A DNA stretch of 64,000 bases, taken from NCBI RefSeq assembly GCF_019795155.1, contig NZ_JAILYN010000027.1:1-64000 (forward strand), written 5' to 3'. Position 1 is the first letter of the stretch; each line of letters starts with the position of its first letter. Both the position numbers and the translations under genes were made by a program. The notes under the pieces were generated by a model that did not search any database, had not been told where the DNA came from, and was given only the letters and a program-made list of their open reading frames with translations. This stretch comes from Marinobacterium arenosum (GTDB taxonomy: Bacteria > Pseudomonadota > Gammaproteobacteria > Pseudomonadales > Balneatricaceae). Positions 63,302 through 64,000 of this stretch are shown here, piece after piece.

Positions 63302-64000
63302 ATGATTCCGCAACGATACGATCTGCACTGTCACTCAACCGCCTCCGACGGCACCCTGGCACCGGCGGACTTGCTGGCGCGCGCCGAGCAGCGCGAGCTG
63401 GAGGTGCTGGCGCTGACCGATCATGACACGGTGCAGGGCTGCATCGAACTGCAGGCGCTGGACAGCCCGGTACAATTGGTCAACGGCACCGAGCTGACCT
63501 GTCTATGGGGGCGGCGGGTGGTGCATATCGTCGGTCTCGGCGTACGGCTGGCAGATGCCGGTTTGCAGGAGTATCTGGCCGGTATTGATCTGCTGCGCCA
63601 GCAGCGTGCCGAACGGATTGCCGAGCGGCTGATGAAGAAAGGGTTACCGGATCTGCTGTCCGATGCCCGCGGCCAAGCGGCCGAGGGGGTGGTCGGCCGG
63701 CCCCATTTTGCCCAGGCGATGGTTGCCCGCGGCCTGGTGTCGTCCGAGCAGCAGGCGTTCAAGCAATATCTGGGGGCGGGAAAGACCGGCGACGTTAAAA
63801 TGGACTGGCCCACTCTGGCGCAGGCGGTGGCGGTTATTCGGGCGGCTGGTGGCATTGCGATTGTCGCGCACCCCACTAAATACCGGTTCAGCTTCACCAA
63901 AATTCGCGAACTTGTGGAGGATTTTAAAAACTGCGGCGGGCGTGGCCTGGAGGTCAGTTATACCGGTATATCCCCATCCCATCATCTGGAGCTGTTAAAG
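63302..64000 (+). CDS. rnm: PHP-domain 5'-3' exoribonuclease RNase AM, 5' part
   Basis: The frame opens at ATG 63302 and runs off the right edge with no stop (233 codons visible of about 280-290 expected). The PHP metal motifs are MIPQRYDLHCHSTASDGTL (HxH), LALTDHDTVQG, NGTELTC, VHIVGLG and IVAHPTKY. RNase AM (YciV) trims the 5' ends of rRNA and other short RNAs. The place next to yciB is conserved in gammaproteobacteria. No strong ribosome site precedes the start. Confidence 0.95.
   Translation, partial: MIPQRYDLHCHSTASDGTLAPADLLARAEQRELEVLALTDHDTVQGCIELQALDSPVQLVNGTELTCLWGRRVVHIVGLGVRLADAGLQEYLAGIDLLRQQRAERIAERLMKKGLPDLLSDARGQAAEGVVGRPHFAQAMVARGLVSSEQQAFKQYLGAGKTGDVKMDWPTLAQAVAVIRAAGGIAIVAHPTKYRFSFTKIRELVEDFKNCGGRGLEVSYTGISPSHHLELLK

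Overview
This window is GC-rich, densely coded bacterial chromosome from a gammaproteobacterium. The glnA/ntrBC/typA block with its sigma-54 and NtrC sites, the yciI-yciB/rnm neighbourhood, dtd, trmL, a TRAP transporter, two chemoreceptors and large c-di-GMP enzymes suggest a free-living, probably marine, Oceanospirillales-like organism. The order-level assignment is inference from gene content only. No rRNA, tRNA or CRISPR was found.

Layout. 1-400: the 3' end of a probable class C group II intron, followed by a dispersed repeat that recurs near 61.3 kb. 0.4-5.7 kb (minus): a chemoreceptor and a TRAP importer. 6.1-15.8 kb (plus): an unusual five-gene set made of a GAF/HlyD membrane protein, a PqqD-like/M50 metalloprotease/HlyD protein, a periplasmic HlyD-like adaptor, a DUF4347 surface-type protein with an N-terminal EPRLLFSA motif and a long Gly/Asn repeat, and a translationally coupled GGDEF-EAL protein. 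This is the best candidate here for an undescribed export, processing or anchoring system. 16.2-18.8 kb: a CBS-PAS-GGDEF-EAL protein.

18.8-31 kb is a catabolic region. It holds a GlxA/AraC-type regulator, an alpha/beta-hydrolase-fold protein without the nucleophile serine, a LigI-like amidohydrolase, a second chemoreceptor, a RAYT transposase flanked by its REP palindromes, and a minus-strand operon in which an OpuC-type ABC importer leads into a nitrilase-family amidase and an MmgE/PrpD protein. 31.4-43.7 kb is an amino-acid oxidation cluster: an NSS transporter, a Leu/Phe/Val dehydrogenase, two fused 1155-1158 aa indolepyruvate ferredoxin oxidoreductase paralogues on either side of an aromatic aminotransferase, and a divergent Lrp-family regulator. 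Transamination or oxidative deamination would give 2-keto acids that the oxidoreductases convert to acyl-CoA.

43.7-50.4 kb holds a YgjP-type metallopeptidase and a three-gene TonB receptor / periplasmic binding protein / hybrid kinase operon behind a perfect inverted repeat. A five-unit 87-88 bp tandem repeat follows (50.4-50.85 kb). 50.9-52.6 kb (minus) carries small membrane and hypothetical genes and a TrmL homologue lacking its C-terminal motif. 52.7-57 kb is the nitrogen regulon core (ntrC, ntrB, glnA) with three clear control elements. 57.5-64 kb contains typA, a prolyl aminopeptidase, dtd, an OmpA-family protein, yciI, yciB and the start of rnm, which runs off the window.
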